Positions 63,973 to 64,000 of a DNA stretch of 64,000 bases are shown piece by piece. How positions within the stretch are numbered: position 1 is the stretch's first letter; every line of letters begins with the position of its first letter. The stretch is from Doris montereyensis. Lineage: Eukaryota > Mollusca > Gastropoda > Nudibranchia > Dorididae. The position numbers were made by a program, and so were the translations under genes. The DNA is taken from NCBI GenBank assembly GCA_037039925.1, contig JAXRKP010000028.1:440089-504088 (forward strand), read 5' to 3'. Under the pieces are notes generated by a model. The model saw only the letters and a program-made list of their open reading frames with translations, was not told the origin of the DNA and did not search any database.

Positions 63973-64000
63973 ATGGCGTCGTGTTCACGAAGGTCTCTTA
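63973..64000 (+). CDS. Possible start of a gene, cut by the window edge
   Basis: ATGGCGTCGTGTTCACGAAG opens a frame MASCSRRSL to the end. The context ACAACATGGCG is a good start context, and the preceding 200 bp are richer in CpG than the surroundings. Only nine codons are visible, so function is unknown. Confidence 0.3.

Overview
This window is eukaryotic and comes from an AT-rich, repeat-laden animal genome. It carries spliced exons with GT-AG borders, several families of non-LTR retrotransposons, tRNA-derived SINEs, MITE-like DNA transposons and long CT/GA/GAAA microsatellites. The gene content and repeat style suggest a marine invertebrate (mollusc, echinoderm, hemichordate or cephalochordate are all possible). 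I cannot place it more closely from sequence alone.

The one clear host gene is a RIG-I-like receptor (RLR; RIG-I/MDA5 family), a cytosolic sensor of double-stranded RNA. It runs on the minus strand from about 46.9 kb to the left edge of the window, and its 3' exons lie outside. I could place 13 exons by hand: two CARD domains (exons 1-4), a short acidic linker (exons 5-7), and the first part of the DECH-box helicase with motifs I, Ia, II and III plus the start of the Hel2i insert (exons 8-13). Nearly all intron phases match. Three things stand out. The linker exon is tandemly duplicated with conserved phase. The exon with the DECH box lacks one base. The second-CARD exon has one extra base. 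The gene is therefore either a decaying paralogue or carries consensus errors in this assembly.

The introns (256 bp to about 8 kb) and the 17 kb upstream of exon 1 are mostly mobile DNA. The main player is a roughly 3.2 kb APE-type LINE, called family A here. It has an endonuclease, a reverse transcriptase, a (GAAA)n-like tail and a 5' end built from about 65 bp tandem units. At least ten copies or fragments occur in both orientations. One is flanked by an unusually long duplication of about 105 bp, one is internally duplicated, and one is split by a 1,776 bp ORF1-only retroposon with a perfect 17 bp target-site duplication. Other LINEs (CR1/L2-like, L1/Tx1-like, RTE-like), two SINE families, a pogo-like MITE and a second TIR family fill much of the rest.

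Layout by region. 0-5 kb: RLR 3' exons. 5-11 kb: MITEs, a dispersed repeat and a SINE in an intron. 11-22 kb: helicase exons and a full-length LINE. 22-25 kb: a tandem segmental duplication holding the duplicated linker exon. 25-29 kb: an inverted LINE. 29-40 kb: an almost unique stretch with a minisatellite, then the CARD2 and CARD1 exons. 40-46.9 kb: LINE-filled intron 1 and exon 1. 47-60 kb: intergenic repeats with an OTU-like fragment. 60-64 kb: low-repeat sequence ending at a possible start of another, divergently transcribed gene at 63,973.
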